A stretch of 64,000 nt of DNA from Paenibacillus sp. SY21-1 (GCF_005222705.1 NZ_STGF01000008.1:186001-250000), one strand, 5' to 3'. Shown: positions 10,801 to 20,586, numbered from the stretch's first letter. Program-made: numbers and translations. The notes: generated by a model not told the origin, from the letters alone.

Positions 10801-12196
10801 TTATCAGCCGGTAGCGCATAACTTCACGAAAGAAATTTTTGGCGAAAAGAATGTGTTTCGGGCGGGAACGATCGGCACAGTCGCGGAAAAAACCGCGTAC
10901 GGCTTTGCCAAGAAGTACGAGGAAGAAACAGGGAAAAAGTGGCGCGGAGCGGAGCTCTCCAGGCTCGCCAGCGGCTGTACGGGCGTCAAGCGCAGCACGG
11001 GGCAGCATCCCGGCGGCATCGTCGTCGTGCCGGATTATATAGAGGTAGAGGATATCACGCCGGTGCAATATCCGGCGGATGACGTGAATGCCGAGTGGAA
11101 AACGACCCATTTTGATTATCACGCATTTGACGAAAATTTGCTCAAGCTCGATATTCTGGGCCACGACGATCCGACGATGATGCGGATGCTGCAGGACTTG
11201 ACCGGTATTGATCCGACTACGATTCCGATGAATGATCCTCAGGTTATGAGCATGTTCAACTCGACCAAAGCGCTGAACGTGCCTGGCGAGAAGATTCGCT
11301 CCTCCGTTGCGACATACGGGGTGCCGGAGATGGGAACAAAGTTTGTCAGGCAGATGCTTCAGGAGACGCAGCCTTCCAGCTTCGCCGACTTGCTGCAAAT
11401 ATCCGGCTTGTCTCACGGAACAGGCGTGTGGCTCGGGAACGCCCAGGAGCTCATTAAAAACGGAACCTGCAACATTAAAACCGTTATCGGCTGCCGGGAC
11501 GACATCATGCTTTATTTGATCTATAAAGCGGGCATGGATGCCGGACTTGCCTTTAAAATTACGGAAAGCGTACGTAAAGGCAAGGGGCTTACGCCGGAGT
11601 GGATCGAGGAGATGAAAAACTGCAAAGTGCCGCAGTGGTACATCGACTCCTGTCTGCGGATCGAATACATGTTTCCTAAGGCGCATGCCGCCGCTTATGT
11701 TATTTCGGCAGTGCGCACCGCCTTCTTCAAGCTGTATCATCCGATTGAGTATTATGCGACGTACTTTACTGTCCGTGCCGACGATTTTGATCTTGAGCTT
11801 TTATGCCAAGGCTATGAGGCCATCCTGCGCAAGCTGATCGAGATCGAGCAAAAAGGCTTCAGCGCCCTGCCCAAGGAAAAAAACATGGTGTCCCAGCTTG
11901 AAATGTCCTTGGAAATGACAGCGCGCGGCTTTACGTTTAAACCGATAGACCTGTATAAATCGCATGCGACCAAGTTCCTGGTCGAGGGCGAATCGCTTAT
12001 CCCGCCGTTTGCGGCGATTGCGGGGATTGGCGACAATGCGGCGAAGAACATTGCCGCCGCTAGAGATTACGGCGAGTTTTTGTCAATCGAAGATTTCCAG
12101 ATGAAATCGAAAGCTTCTAAGACGATTATCGAGGTGCTTGGCGGGATGGGCTGCTTCCGCGGGCTGCCGGAATCCAACCAGCTTTCGCTGTTTTAG
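7892..12196 (+). CDS. polC: DNA polymerase III alpha subunit, PolC type
   Basis: Replicative polymerase of low-GC Gram-positives with built-in 3'-5' exonuclease. In order I see an N-terminal domain with an OB fold (to about residue 330), a PHP domain (FHLHTTMSAMDAV), an inserted DEDD exonuclease beginning YIVFDIETTGL with VAHNARFDIGF and HHRAVDDSLA, a zinc element (CLDKQCRYSEW then CPKCGQRM), and the polymerase active site PDIDLNFSGDYQ. Its 1434 residues are a normal length. The start is ATG behind AAGGAG. Confidence 0.98.
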   Translation: MTQTADKRQRFELLLKQSELPQEMINQFFQDGYIDQVLVSSSNRKWTFCIRKTSMVPLQAYRALCQSVARTFEHIASTSFVLQYDEVVLTESVLLQYWGSFVEWAGTEVAAVNGWLQKASIEAEGDTLTLSLLDPMGLELARKRKLDEAIIRYYNQFFNRTCRVKMIVSEARQEIYDEFTLRQGAEQREIVQQMMESVAAEEPEDEGEVRLAVGYDIKEDPVPLMNILEEEKRIAVQGTVFGLDVKELRNGSTLFTFNLTDFTDSIAMKMFAKTKEDVKVLSQLANGKWVKARGRIEYDRFMQEPELVMMPNDLHEVKAPVDRTDKAEQKRVEFHLHTTMSAMDAVTPIDVYVKTAAKWGHQAIAVTDHSNVQCYPDANKAAKKNGVKVLFGVEANVVNDAIPMVLESRPEPLATATYIVFDIETTGLSVINNKIIELAGVKMQEGKEIDRFSTLIDPHEKIPYHITQLTNITDDMVQGQPELEPMLREFVTFIGDHVLVAHNARFDIGFIQANLKRLGMPELRNPVLDTLELARFIHPSLKNHRLNTLADKYKVSLENHHRAVDDSLALGGVLFGLINDASERNITNLHQLNDYVGLDLSNTRPFHCNVYALNAVGKKNLFKLISMSHTEYFKRVAIMPKSKLTELREGLLVISGCEKGEFFETVLNKSYEEALEVARYYDALELQPIDFYMHLVEKGLVGSRAEIEQAHRRVCQIGDELGKPIIATGNVHYLNPRDKMYRDITIQGITGFSPLKGMRKPDAHFRTTDEMLEEFAFLGEARAFEIVVTNTNMLADRFEPYDMFPKELFAPNIEGADEEIRNTCYETAKSVYGEELPQVIIDRLEKELVPIIKFNFSANYLISEKLVKKSNADGYLVGSRGSVGSSVVALFLGISEVNPLPAHYICLDKQCRYSEWFLDGSIPSGFDLPDKSCPKCGQRMKGEGQDIPFETFLGFKGDKVPDIDLNFSGDYQPVAHNFTKEIFGEKNVFRAGTIGTVAEKTAYGFAKKYEEETGKKWRGAELSRLASGCTGVKRSTGQHPGGIVVVPDYIEVEDITPVQYPADDVNAEWKTTHFDYHAFDENLLKLDILGHDDPTMMRMLQDLTGIDPTTIPMNDPQVMSMFNSTKALNVPGEKIRSSVATYGVPEMGTKFVRQMLQETQPSSFADLLQISGLSHGTGVWLGNAQELIKNGTCNIKTVIGCRDDIMLYLIYKAGMDAGLAFKITESVRKGKGLTPEWIEEMKNCKVPQWYIDSCLRIEYMFPKAHAAAYVISAVRTAFFKLYHPIEYYATYFTVRADDFDLELLCQGYEAILRKLIEIEQKGFSALPKEKNMVSQLEMSLEMTARGFTFKPIDLYKSHATKFLVEGESLIPPFAAIAGIGDNAAKNIAAARDYGEFLSIEDFQMKSKASKTIIEVLGGMGCFRGLPESNQLSLF

Positions 12197-12230
12197 CAAG
12201 CCTGATCACGGTAGGGCTAGAAAAGATTTC

Positions 12231-12259
12231 TTGTCACTCATGGGTGGTTATGTTATAAT
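12231..12259 (+). promoter_or_regulatory. Sigma-A promoter of the rimP-nusA-infB operon
   Basis: TTGTCA and TATAAT are separated by exactly 17 bases, right after polC. Transcription would begin near 12266 and leave a leader of about 110 bases before rimP. Confidence 0.85.
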
Positions 12260-12296
12260 TTTTCTGGCAATGATGAGGATAAGGAATGACTTGTAG

Positions 12297-12318
12297 AAGA
12301 GTGGGGAAACCCACTCTT
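12297..12318 (+). promoter_or_regulatory. Leader hairpin upstream of rimP
   Basis: A 9-bp perfect stem (AAGAGTGGG / CCCACTCTT) is capped by a GAAA tetraloop within the rimP leader. No proper T-run follows, so it looks like a structured leader element (stability or autoregulation) rather than a terminator. Confidence 0.6.
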
Positions 12319-12374
12319 TACGTTTTGTATCCGGGTAAAAAGGTTAGCGTTTATTAACAGGAGGTCAACTGAAT

Positions 12375-12836
12375 TTGAGCACATCCAAAATCAAAACCGC
12401 CGTTGAAGAAATGGTTCTTCCATATCTTAGCAGTAACGGATTTGAACTGGTTGATATTGAATATGTGAAGGAAGGCAGCAATTATTTTCTTCGCATCTTC
12501 GTAGATAAAGAAGGCGGCATCGATATTGACGATTGCGGCCGTATTAGCGAATACGTAAGTGAACAGCTTGACAAAAACGATCCGGTTTCGGATGCTTACT
12601 TTTTGGAGGTTTCCTCTCCTGGGGCGGAAAGACCGCTGAAAAAGCAGGAGGACGTCAAAAAAGCCGTTGGCAAACATGTGTTTGTAACGACATACGAACC
12701 GATTGGCGGCGCCAAGGAATTTGAGGGGCTGCTGCTTGCGTTTGACGGGGACAACGCGATTGTCCGGACGGGCAAGAAGGAACATGTCATTCCATATGCC
12801 AAAGTTGCAAGCGCGCGGCTGGCTATCGTTTTCTAG
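12375..12836 (+). CDS. rimP: Ribosome maturation factor
   Basis: Assists 30S subunit assembly. Its 153 residues, with GFELVDIEYVKEGSNYFLRI, the DDCGRIS segment and VSSPGAERPLK, match the RimP/YlxS family. The start is TTG at 12375 behind AGGAGGT. It is the first gene of the nusA-infB operon, as in nearly all Firmicutes. The end is 55 bases before nusA. Confidence 0.95.
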   Translation: MSTSKIKTAVEEMVLPYLSSNGFELVDIEYVKEGSNYFLRIFVDKEGGIDIDDCGRISEYVSEQLDKNDPVSDAYFLEVSSPGAERPLKKQEDVKKAVGKHVFVTTYEPIGGAKEFEGLLLAFDGDNAIVRTGKKEHVIPYAKVASARLAIVF

Positions 12837-12891
12837 CGACAGCGTTTGCGAAGCGATCGTTTTATATATTGAAAGGGGGAGCTGTGTTCCA

Positions 12892-13989
12892 ATGAGTATG
12901 GATTTTATTGAAGCGTTACAGGAAATTGAAAGAGACAAGGGCATTGCCAAGGATGTGCTGCTCGAGGCGATTGAAGCTGCTCTTATCTCAAGCTATAAGC
13001 GGAACTTTAATACGGCGCAGAATGTGCGCGTCGACATTAACCGCCACACCGGCGTTATTAAAGTGTATGCGCGCAAGACGGTAGTGGAAGAAGTGCTTGA
13101 CCCGAGACTGGAAATTACGGTAGAAGCTTCGCGGGAAATCAATGCGCATTACCAAATCGACGACGTAGCCGAAATTGAAGTGACGCCGCGCGACTTCGGG
13201 CGCATTGCCGCGCAAACGGCAAAGCAGGTTGTCACGCAGCGTATTCGCGAGGCGGAACGCGGACTTATTTATAATGCCTTTATCGACAAGGAAGAAGACA
13301 TTGTGAACGGGATCGTACAGCGTCAGGATGTTCGCAATTTGTTCGTTGACCTTGGCAAGGTGGAAGCGGTGCTTCCTCTTACAGAGCTGATGCCGACAGA
13401 CAAGTTCAAGCATGGCGATCGCGTCAAATCCTATATTACAAAGGTTGAGAATACGACAAAGGGTCCGCAAATTATTTTGTCCAGAACGCATCCGGGATTG
13501 CTCAAGCGTCTGTTCGAGCTGGAGGTTCCTGAAATTTATGACGGCGTCGTCGAGATTCGCTCGGTTGCGAGAGAAGCGGGCTTCCGCTCCAAAATTGCCG
13601 TTCATTCCCGCAACAGCGAAGTCGATCCGGTAGGTTCCTGCGTAGGGCAAAAAGGGCTGCGTGTACAGACGATCGTGAGCGAGCTTAAGGGCGAGAAAAT
13701 CGATATCGTGCGCTGGTCCGAGAATGTGGATGAATATGTAGCGAACGCGCTTAGCCCGTCAAAGGTGCTTGAAGTTATCGTATTCGAGCAGGAGAAAATG
13801 GCCAGAGTTATCGTTCCCGACTATCAATTGTCATTGGCCATCGGCATTAAAGGCCAGAATGCGCGGCTTGCAGCCAAGCTTACGGGCTGGAAAATCGACA
13901 TTAAGAGCGAAACGCAGGCTGAACAGGAGTACGGCAGACCAAAATCCTTGACTGCGGTCATGCATCAGGATTCCGTTTCAATCGACTAG
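12892..13989 (+). CDS. nusA: Transcription termination/antitermination protein NusA
   Basis: RNA polymerase-associated factor controlling pausing and termination. The N-terminal domain starts MSMDFIEALQ. An S1 domain lies around residues 135-200, and two KH domains follow (VGSCVGQKGLRVQTI and SLAIGIKGQNARLAAKLTGW). It has 365 residues and lacks the C-terminal acidic repeats of E. coli NusA, which is normal for Firmicutes. The reading frame is open upstream to 12703, but ATG at 12892 has the AAAGGGGG site and the family's N-terminus. Confidence 0.97.
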   Translation: MSMDFIEALQEIERDKGIAKDVLLEAIEAALISSYKRNFNTAQNVRVDINRHTGVIKVYARKTVVEEVLDPRLEITVEASREINAHYQIDDVAEIEVTPRDFGRIAAQTAKQVVTQRIREAERGLIYNAFIDKEEDIVNGIVQRQDVRNLFVDLGKVEAVLPLTELMPTDKFKHGDRVKSYITKVENTTKGPQIILSRTHPGLLKRLFELEVPEIYDGVVEIRSVAREAGFRSKIAVHSRNSEVDPVGSCVGQKGLRVQTIVSELKGEKIDIVRWSENVDEYVANALSPSKVLEVIVFEQEKMARVIVPDYQLSLAIGIKGQNARLAAKLTGWKIDIKSETQAEQEYGRPKSLTAVMHQDSVSID

Positions 13990-14038
13990 CTCGGCAGCCG
14001 TTAGCTTGTCAATATAGACTACAGAGGAGGGGTGTGCG

Positions 14039-14353
14039 GTGAGAACGAGAAAAGTGCCGCTTCGCAAATGCGTCGCATGTCAGGAAATGATGCCCAAAAA
14101 GGAGCTTATCCGGGTTGTGCGTACACCGGCCGAAGAGGTCCAGATTGACCTGACTGGCAAAAAAGCAGGACGAGGCGCTTATTTATGCGGTAAAGTAAGC
14201 TGCTTCAAGCTGGCGAAAAAGTCAAAGGCGCTTGACCGGGCTTTAAAGGCTCCGGTCGGCGAGCATATTTATGATCAGCTTGAGCGTGATTTTGTCGCCG
14301 CCCAGGAGCAATTTAACGCACTAAAGGAGCTGGCAGGACATGAAGCAGAATAA
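14039..14353 (+). CDS. rnpM: YlxR family RNase P modulator
   Basis: Small RNA-binding protein of the YlxR (DUF448) family, recently linked to modulation of RNase P (RnpM). RKCVACQEMMPKKELIRVV and GRGAYLCGKVSCF are the family's signature blocks. The start is GTG behind GGAGGGG. It overlaps ylxQ by 14 bases, which suggests translational coupling. The position between nusA and infB is conserved across Firmicutes. Confidence 0.93.
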   Translation: MRTRKVPLRKCVACQEMMPKKELIRVVRTPAEEVQIDLTGKKAGRGAYLCGKVSCFKLAKKSKALDRALKAPVGEHIYDQLERDFVAAQEQFNALKELAGHEAE

Positions 14354-14672
14354 ATGTCTTTCCGCCCTTGGTATGGCGATGAGGGCCGGTAAGCTGATTA
14401 CCGGCGACGAAATCGTGCTCAAAGCTGTGCGAAGCAAACAAGCCCAGCTTGTTATCATCGCCGGAGACGCATCGCCAAATACAAAAAAAAAATTTCATGA
14501 TAAATGCAGCACCTACGGAATACAACTCGCCGAAGCATTCGACCGGGAGCAACTAGGAAGGGCGATCGGAAAGCCAGAACGTGTTGTGCTTGCGGTAACC
14601 GACGTGTCATTCGGAAAAATGATTGCGAATCATCTGAGCCAAAATACGGAGGTGGATCCTATTGGACAATAA
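14340..14672 (+). CDS. ylxQ: L7Ae-family ribosomal-like protein YlxQ
   Basis: A 110-residue protein of the L7Ae/L30e/S12e family, expected to bind kink-turn RNA. Typical blocks are [20 protein letters not shown] and [17 protein letters not shown]. The gene overlaps rnpM upstream and the first 11 bases of infB downstream, so three consecutive genes are translationally linked. The exact cellular role of YlxQ is not established. Confidence 0.92.
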   Translation: MKQNKCLSALGMAMRAGKLITGDEIVLKAVRSKQAQLVIIAGDASPNTKKKFHDKCSTYGIQLAEAFDREQLGRAIGKPERVVLAVTDVSFGKMIANHLSQNTEVDPIGQ

Positions 14673-17271
14673 ACAGGACAATAAAGATAAACTGCGTGTC
14701 TATGAATACGCCAAATCAATTAACATGAGCAGCAAAGAAATTATTACCATCCTTAAGCGGTTAGATCTGCCGGTCAATAATCATATGAGCGTCATGGAAA
14801 ATGAAATGGTCAACAAAGTCGAAGGTTTTTTTCGGAACATTAAAGCCAATGCCGCAGCGAAGCGGGCGCAGGATTCTACTGGCGCAACCGTATCCGCCGC
14901 TGCTCAGGCACAGAACAAACCGGCGGCGCAGCCGTCGCGAGAATCAAAAAATACGAATCAAGACAGACAGGGGCCTGTGAATTCTATTAATACAAAAACT
15001 TCCAACCACCAATCGAACAATGATACTAGAGCAGCTGGACAGCAAAACAATCGTCCGGCTCAGTCGTCCAGTCAGAACCGTCCATCCCAAGGTCAAGGGG
15101 GCGGCGGTCGTCAAGGTCAAGGACAGCAAGGCGGAGGCGGCAATCGTCCAGCCCCGTCCGGCAACCGTCCAGCCCAAGGTCAAGGGGGCGGCAATCGCCC
15201 GTCCGGCAACAATCAGAACCGCGGTTCGCAAGGCGGCCAAGGCGCAGGCGGCGGCAATCGTTCCAGCGCGCCTAGAACGGATTCCGGCAATCGTCCGGCC
15301 GCTTCAGGGCAAGCCCGTACCTTCGACAACCGTTCGAGCCAAGGGCAAAACCGCAGCAATGACGATTCCAAACGATTCTCGAATTCGGGCAAACCGGGTC
15401 AGAAGCGCTTTGATGACAACAGACAAGGCGGCGGAAACAGAGGCGGCGGCAATCGCGGACCTAAGGGCCGCGGCGGCAGAAACCAGCAGCAGCAGCCTCC
15501 ACGCGAAAAAATCGACAACACGCCTAAAAAAATTATCGTACGCGGTACGATGACCGTTGGCGATTTGGCGAAATTATTGCATAAGGATGCTTCCGAAGTA
15601 ATCAAAAAGCTGATTTTCCTAGGCGTAATGGCCACTATTAACCAGGAAATCGATATGGATGCGATTCACCTCATTGCTACCGACTACGGCGTTGAAGTGG
15701 AAGTGAAAATTCCGGTAGAGGAAGATTCATTCGAAACGGTTGAAGAGACGGATGAGGAAGGCGATCTGGTCGCTCGCCCGCCGGTCGTTACGATTATGGG
15801 TCACGTTGACCACGGTAAAACGACGTTGCTTGACGCCATCCGCAAAACAAATGTAACAGGCGGCGAGGCTGGCGGCATTACGCAGCATATCGGTGCGTAC
15901 CAAGTCGAGATCAACCATAAGAAAATTACGTTCCTTGATACGCCTGGCCACGAAGCGTTTACGCTGATGCGGGCTCGCGGCGCTCAGGTAACGGACATTA
16001 CGATTATTGTCGTAGCAGCCGATGACGGCATCATGCCGCAAACAGTCGAGGCCATTAACCATGCGAAAGCAGCCGGCGTTCCGATTATCGTTGCGGTCAA
16101 CAAAATTGACAAGCCGGAAGCGAACGTAGATAAAATCAAGCAAGAAATGACCGAATATGAGCTTGTTCCCGAAGAGTGGGGCGGCGACACGATTTTCGTT
16201 GAAGTGTCGGCGAAGCAGCGCATCGGCCTTGAAGGCTTGCTGGAAATGATCTTGCTCGTAGCGGAAGTGAACGATTATAAAGCGAATCCGGATAAACGCG
16301 CCCGCGCGACAGTTATTGAGGCGGAGCTGGACAAAGGTAAAGGTCCGGTTGCCAGAATTCTCGTTCAACACGGCACATTGAAAATCGGCGACGCATTTGT
16401 TGCCGGCAACTGCTTTGGCCGCGTGCGCGCCATGGTCAACGACAAGGGACGCCGTCTCAAAGAAGCGGGACCGTCTACGCCGGTGGAAATTACCGGTTTG
16501 ACTGAAGTGCCGCTTGCGGGCGATCCGTTTATGGTGTTCGAGGATGAGCGCAAAGCCCGCGCAATCGCCGATCGCCGCTCCATCAAGCAGCGTCAATCGG
16601 AAATGGGCGCCAATACGCGTGTAACGCTCGACGATTTGTACAATCATATTAAAGATGGCGAAATCAAAGACCTGAACGTTATCATCAAAGCTGACGTGCA
16701 AGGCTCTTCCGAGGCGCTTAAAGGCTCCTTGGCGAAAATCGACATCGAAGGCGTTCGCGTCAAAATTATTCACAGCGGCGTTGGCGCCATTACAGAGTCC
16801 GATGTTATTCTTGCTTCGGCCTCCAACGCAATCGTTATCGGCTTCAACGTTCGTCCTGATCCGCAAGCCGAAGCGACGATCGCCCAGGAAAAAGTTGACG
16901 TTCGTATGCACCGCGTCATCTATAACGTCATTGATGAGATTGAGCAGGCGATGAAGGGCATGCTGGACCCAATTTTCAAAGAGGTCGTTATTGGCCATGC
17001 CGAAGTTCGTAACGTCTTTAAAGTGACAAAGGTAGGCGCGATTGCCGGTTGCATGATCACATCGGGCAAAATTACGCGCAATGCCGAAGCGCGTCTTATC
17101 CGCAGCGGCATTGTCGTATACACAGGCAAAATTGATTCCCTCAAACGCTTCAAGGACGATGCCAAGGAAGTGGCGCAAGGCTACGAGTGCGGCATAACGC
17201 TTGAGAGGTTCAGCGACATCAAGGAAGGCGATGTCATCGAAGCGTTTGTGATGGAAACCGTAGAGAGGTGA
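14662..17271 (+). CDS. infB: Translation initiation factor IF-2
   Basis: GTPase that places initiator tRNA on the 30S subunit. Residues about 1-60 form the IF2_N-like segment. They are followed by some 220 residues extremely rich in Gly, Asn, Gln, Arg and Ser (repeated GNRPA/GQGGGNR motifs), then a second N domain. The G domain begins with GHVDHGKT near residue 380 and continues with DTPGHEAF and NKID. The C-terminal domains are complete. Its 869 residues exceed the 716 of B. subtilis because of the linker. The start is TTG behind GGAGGTGG. Confidence 0.97.
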   Translation: MDNKQDNKDKLRVYEYAKSINMSSKEIITILKRLDLPVNNHMSVMENEMVNKVEGFFRNIKANAAAKRAQDSTGATVSAAAQAQNKPAAQPSRESKNTNQDRQGPVNSINTKTSNHQSNNDTRAAGQQNNRPAQSSSQNRPSQGQGGGGRQGQGQQGGGGNRPAPSGNRPAQGQGGGNRPSGNNQNRGSQGGQGAGGGNRSSAPRTDSGNRPAASGQARTFDNRSSQGQNRSNDDSKRFSNSGKPGQKRFDDNRQGGGNRGGGNRGPKGRGGRNQQQQPPREKIDNTPKKIIVRGTMTVGDLAKLLHKDASEVIKKLIFLGVMATINQEIDMDAIHLIATDYGVEVEVKIPVEEDSFETVEETDEEGDLVARPPVVTIMGHVDHGKTTLLDAIRKTNVTGGEAGGITQHIGAYQVEINHKKITFLDTPGHEAFTLMRARGAQVTDITIIVVAADDGIMPQTVEAINHAKAAGVPIIVAVNKIDKPEANVDKIKQEMTEYELVPEEWGGDTIFVEVSAKQRIGLEGLLEMILLVAEVNDYKANPDKRARATVIEAELDKGKGPVARILVQHGTLKIGDAFVAGNCFGRVRAMVNDKGRRLKEAGPSTPVEITGLTEVPLAGDPFMVFEDERKARAIADRRSIKQRQSEMGANTRVTLDDLYNHIKDGEIKDLNVIIKADVQGSSEALKGSLAKIDIEGVRVKIIHSGVGAITESDVILASASNAIVIGFNVRPDPQAEATIAQEKVDVRMHRVIYNVIDEIEQAMKGMLDPIFKEVVIGHAEVRNVFKVTKVGAIAGCMITSGKITRNAEARLIRSGIVVYTGKIDSLKRFKDDAKEVAQGYECGITLERFSDIKEGDVIEAFVMETVER

Positions 17272-17278
17272 TTGCAGT

Positions 17279-17635
17279 ATGGCAAAAATTCGTGTTGGCC
17301 GCGTCGGCGAACAAATAAAGAAAGAGCTCAGCCAAATTATTCAGACAGAGCTAAAGGACCCGCGCATCGGATTTATTACGGTTACAGGCGTGGAAACGTC
17401 CAGCGATTTGTCGCAGGCGAAGGTATTTCTAAGCGTGCTTGGCAGCGAGGAACAGAAGGAAGCGACACTGAAGGCGCTGGCTAGCGGAACGGGATTTATC
17501 CGTACGGAGCTTGGCAAGCGCATGAGATTGCGTCATACCCCTGTTCTGCTGTTTAAGTTTGACAGCAGCATCGAATACGGCAGCCGGATAGAAGCTCTCC
17601 TTGACGATATCAACAGCGGGAACGAGAAGCGATGA
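17279..17635 (+). CDS. rbfA: 30S ribosome-binding factor A
   Basis: Late 30S assembly factor. Its 118 residues contain the [17 protein letters not shown] start, [19 protein letters not shown] and [12 protein letters not shown], all RbfA hallmarks. It lies 7 bases after infB, with an AGAGGTGA site that overlaps the infB stop. The last four bases overlap nrnA (ATGA). Confidence 0.96.
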   Translation: MAKIRVGRVGEQIKKELSQIIQTELKDPRIGFITVTGVETSSDLSQAKVFLSVLGSEEQKEATLKALASGTGFIRTELGKRMRLRHTPVLLFKFDSSIEYGSRIEALLDDINSGNEKR

Positions 17636-18621
17636 CGGCAAACAGCGGCTATTTGGCACAGCTTGACGAAGCACTGGCCTTTATGCAGAACGCCGACCGC
17701 TTTCTGGTCGTGTCTCACGTTCAGCCGGACGGGGACGCGATCAGCTCGACGCTGGTCGTTGACTGGATGCTCCGGCAGCTGGGCAAATCGGTTGTACTCA
17801 TCAATGAAAGCGAAGTTCCATCAAGGCTTGGTTATTTGGATGGGGTAGAAGCAATCGTTCATTACAAGCTGGCTCCTCCCGAGCAAACCTTTGATCGCAT
17901 TATTGCGGTCGATTGCGCCGATTTCAAGCGAATCGGCGAAGTTGCCCAAAGCTTCGCTCCGGGAGCGATGCTGCTTAATATCGATCATCATCCAACAAAC
18001 AACGGATTCGGAACGGTAAATGTCATTCGCGAGAATGCTGCCGCAACCGTAGAAATATTGTTTGACCTGATCGAACGTTCAGGCATAGCGCTCGACAAAA
18101 GCGTTGCAACGGCGATCTATACAGGTCTGTTGACCGATACCGGCGGTTTCCGTTACTCGAATACGAGTCCTCGAGTCATGGAAATTGCCGCTTGCTTGCT
18201 TGCGCTTGGCGTAGCGGGCAATGAGCTTGCCGACCTGCTGCTTGAGAAGATGACAATGGCCAAGCTGCAGCTGCTGAAGCTTGCCCTCAACCGGATGGCC
18301 TTTTCCGACAATCTGGAAATAGGCTGGGTTTATATCGGAAGAGACGATTTGAAAAACTGCGGCGCAGTTCCCGAAGACATAGAGGGAATCGTCAATTATG
18401 CGCTTAATGTGGATGGCGTTGAAGTCGGCATTTTGTTCAAGGAGGCGGAGGATGGCAGCGTAAAAGCCAGCCTTCGGTCAGCCGGCAAAGCGAACGTTGC
18501 AGAAATCGCGCAGTCGTTTGGCGGCGGAGGTCATGTAAGGGCGGCGGGCTGTCGTCTAGACGTGCCATTGCCGCAAGCGATTGAACAATTGGTGGATGCC
18601 GTAAGAAAGGCGTTGAAGTAG
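17632..18621 (+). CDS. nrnA: Bifunctional oligoribonuclease and PAP phosphatase NrnA
   Basis: DHH/DHHA1 phosphoesterase that degrades nano-RNA and pAp. Metal motifs visible are [17 protein letters not shown], the DHH box NIDHHPTN and [13 protein letters not shown]. The C-terminal DHHA1 domain carries the substrate-binding [10 protein letters not shown]. Its 329 residues are normal. ATGA overlap with rbfA and a 3-base gap to truB place it firmly inside the operon. Confidence 0.95.
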   Translation: MTANSGYLAQLDEALAFMQNADRFLVVSHVQPDGDAISSTLVVDWMLRQLGKSVVLINESEVPSRLGYLDGVEAIVHYKLAPPEQTFDRIIAVDCADFKRIGEVAQSFAPGAMLLNIDHHPTNNGFGTVNVIRENAAATVEILFDLIERSGIALDKSVATAIYTGLLTDTGGFRYSNTSPRVMEIAACLLALGVAGNELADLLLEKMTMAKLQLLKLALNRMAFSDNLEIGWVYIGRDDLKNCGAVPEDIEGIVNYALNVDGVEVGILFKEAEDGSVKASLRSAGKANVAEIAQSFGGGGHVRAAGCRLDVPLPQAIEQLVDAVRKALK

Positions 18622-18624
18622 GAC

Positions 18625-19548
18625 GTGGACGGAATTTTGGCTGTATGGAAGCCGGAAGGCTGGACCTCGCACGACGTCGTCGCCAAGGTGAGACGTATTC
18701 TGAAGATGAAGCGGATTGGCCATGCCGGAACGCTTGATCCGATGGTGACAGGAGTGCTGCCGCTTTGTCTTGGGCGCGCTACCCGTGTTGTGGAGTATGT
18801 GCAAGAACGTCCCAAGGCATATGAAGCCGTGCTCAAGCTGGGTGTGGCGACGGACACGGAGGATATGACAGGCCAGGTTATCGAAAGGCTTGACTCTGTC
18901 CGGGTAACGGAGGCTGACGTCGAAGCCGCGCTTGCAAGGTTTACAGGGACGATCGAGCAGGTTCCTCCGATGTATTCGGCGGTCAAAGTGGACGGCAAAC
19001 GTTTGTACGAGCTTGCGCGGGACGGCAAAACCGTCGAGCGCAAAGCGCGGAAGGTGACGATTCATCGAATTGGACTTCGCGAGTTGAAGCTTGATTTAGA
19101 GCAGCCTGAAATCACCTTTGAAGTCGAATGCTCCAAAGGCACATACATCCGCACGCTATGTGTAGATATTGGCCGCATGCTGGGCGTACCTGCCACAATG
19201 GCGAAGCTGACCCGCACGATGTCCGGCGGCATAACCGGCGAAAGCTGCTTATCGCTTGAGGACATTGAACGGCTGCAGCAAGCCGGACAATTGGAGCCGC
19301 GGCTGATTCCCGCCGATCAGGCGATCCTGCATCTGCCGCAGGCGGCGGTAAGCGAAAAGTCTGCCAAGCTTGCGCTGCAAGGGCAAAAGCTTGCTTTGCA
19401 GCAAGCGTCGCTCGATGCGGCGACCTATGAGCACGGGCAGCTGGTTCGATTATATGAAGAAGGAAGCTCCTTTTTGGGAATATTCCAGATCGATACGGAA
19501 GCAGCGCTGCTAAAGCCGGTTAAAGTATTTTCGGCTGTAACGGACTAA
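18625..19548 (+). CDS. truB: tRNA pseudouridine(55) synthase
   Basis: Makes pseudouridine 55 in the T-loop of tRNAs. The catalytic Asp sits in GHAGTLDPMVTGVLPL near residue 39. VPPMYSAVKVDGKRLYELAR and CSKGTYIRTLCVDIG are further family motifs, and the C-terminal part matches the PUA-like extension. The start is GTG three bases after the nrnA stop. Length is 307 residues. Confidence 0.96.
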   Translation: MDGILAVWKPEGWTSHDVVAKVRRILKMKRIGHAGTLDPMVTGVLPLCLGRATRVVEYVQERPKAYEAVLKLGVATDTEDMTGQVIERLDSVRVTEADVEAALARFTGTIEQVPPMYSAVKVDGKRLYELARDGKTVERKARKVTIHRIGLRELKLDLEQPEITFEVECSKGTYIRTLCVDIGRMLGVPATMAKLTRTMSGGITGESCLSLEDIERLQQAGQLEPRLIPADQAILHLPQAAVSEKSAKLALQGQKLALQQASLDAATYEHGQLVRLYEEGSSFLGIFQIDTEAALLKPVKVFSAVTD

Positions 19549-19593
19549 CTGACGGACGTTTCGGGAAGCTAACAGGAATGCAGGTGTATACGC

Positions 19594-20544
19594 TTGGAAA
19601 TTATACCTTTAAGTTATCCTATAAACGGCTTGGCGCTGTTGTCGCTTGGCAAGCCGATTTCATTGGCAATCGGTCATTTTGACGGCGTGCATCGCGGACA
19701 TCAGAATGTCATTCGCCAGGCGGTTGCAGGGGCAAAGGAATCGGACATGTTGTCTGCCGTGCTGACCTTTGATCCGCATCCGAAAGAGGTGCTCGGGCAA
19801 GGCGATCAATATTATCGCTGCTTGACTCCTCTGCAGTCGAAAGCGGCTTTGTTCGCAGAGCTCGGAGTGGATCTTGTATTCATCATGCGCTTTGATACGG
19901 AGTTTTCATCCGTAACGCCGGAGCGTTTTATGGCTGATGTGCTGCGAGTGCTTGGCGTCAAACAGGTAACGGTCGGCTTTGATTTTAGATTCGGCCATCG
20001 CGGCTCCGGCGATACCGACACGCTGCGCCAGTTGGCCAAGCCGGATATTGCCGTGCATGTTGTGGAGCCGCTATACGAGAATGATAGAAAAATCAGCAGC
20101 ACCTATGTACGTGAGCTGCTTGAGCAAGGCGACGTGCAGATGGCTTCGCAATTGCTTGGCCGCTCCTACGAGGTAACGGGGACCGTTGTTCATGGCGACG
20201 CGCGCGGCAGGACGATCGGTTTTCCGACTGCGAATCTGCAGCTGCAGCATGCTTACGTGGCGCCAAGACTTGGCGTATATGCCATTGTGGCGTGGATAGA
20301 TGGGGTGGCCTATCCGGGAGTAATGAACCACGGCCTGAAGCCAACGTTCGGAGGAGAGCCTACACCGGTCATGGAAGCTCATCTGTTTGATTTTAACGGT
20401 GATTTATATGACAGCAGCATCCGCATTGCGTTTAAATCGTTTCTCCGTCCCGAACGAAAATTTAGCGGGATAGATGAGTTGATTCGGCAAATTGAAGCAG
20501 ATTCGATGGAAGCGAGAAGCTTGCTTGCGAATTTAAGCGAATAA
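19594..20544 (+). CDS. ribF: Bifunctional riboflavin kinase / FAD synthetase
   Basis: Converts riboflavin to FMN and then FAD. The N-terminal nucleotidylyltransferase domain (GHFDGVHRGHQNVI, TFDPHPKEVL, ISSTYVRELL) covers about residues 25-185. The flavokinase domain follows with GRTIGFPTANL and PGVMNHGLKPTF. The start is TTG with an AGGTG-type site. It closes the nusA-infB operon. No FMN riboswitch is present. Confidence 0.95.
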   Translation: MEIIPLSYPINGLALLSLGKPISLAIGHFDGVHRGHQNVIRQAVAGAKESDMLSAVLTFDPHPKEVLGQGDQYYRCLTPLQSKAALFAELGVDLVFIMRFDTEFSSVTPERFMADVLRVLGVKQVTVGFDFRFGHRGSGDTDTLRQLAKPDIAVHVVEPLYENDRKISSTYVRELLEQGDVQMASQLLGRSYEVTGTVVHGDARGRTIGFPTANLQLQHAYVAPRLGVYAIVAWIDGVAYPGVMNHGLKPTFGGEPTPVMEAHLFDFNGDLYDSSIRIAFKSFLRPERKFSGIDELIRQIEADSMEARSLLANLSE

Positions 20545-20556
20545 TTGCAGAAGCGC

Positions 20557-20586
20557 TCGACAAGCATAGGACTAGTATGATATACT
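20557..20586 (+). promoter_or_regulatory. Sigma-A promoter of rpsO
   Basis: TCGACA and TATACT are spaced by 18 bases. The predicted start, near 20593, gives a 115-base leader before rpsO. Confidence 0.7.

Noticed and set aside
9854..11740. 628-codon antisense frame inside polC
   Set aside because: The sense frame carries all PolC motifs. The antisense product looks like a translated complement rich in His/Arg with no motif.
15727..17178. 483-codon antisense frame inside infB
   Set aside because: Complete IF-2 G domain and C-terminal domains are on the sense strand. No start signal for the antisense frame.
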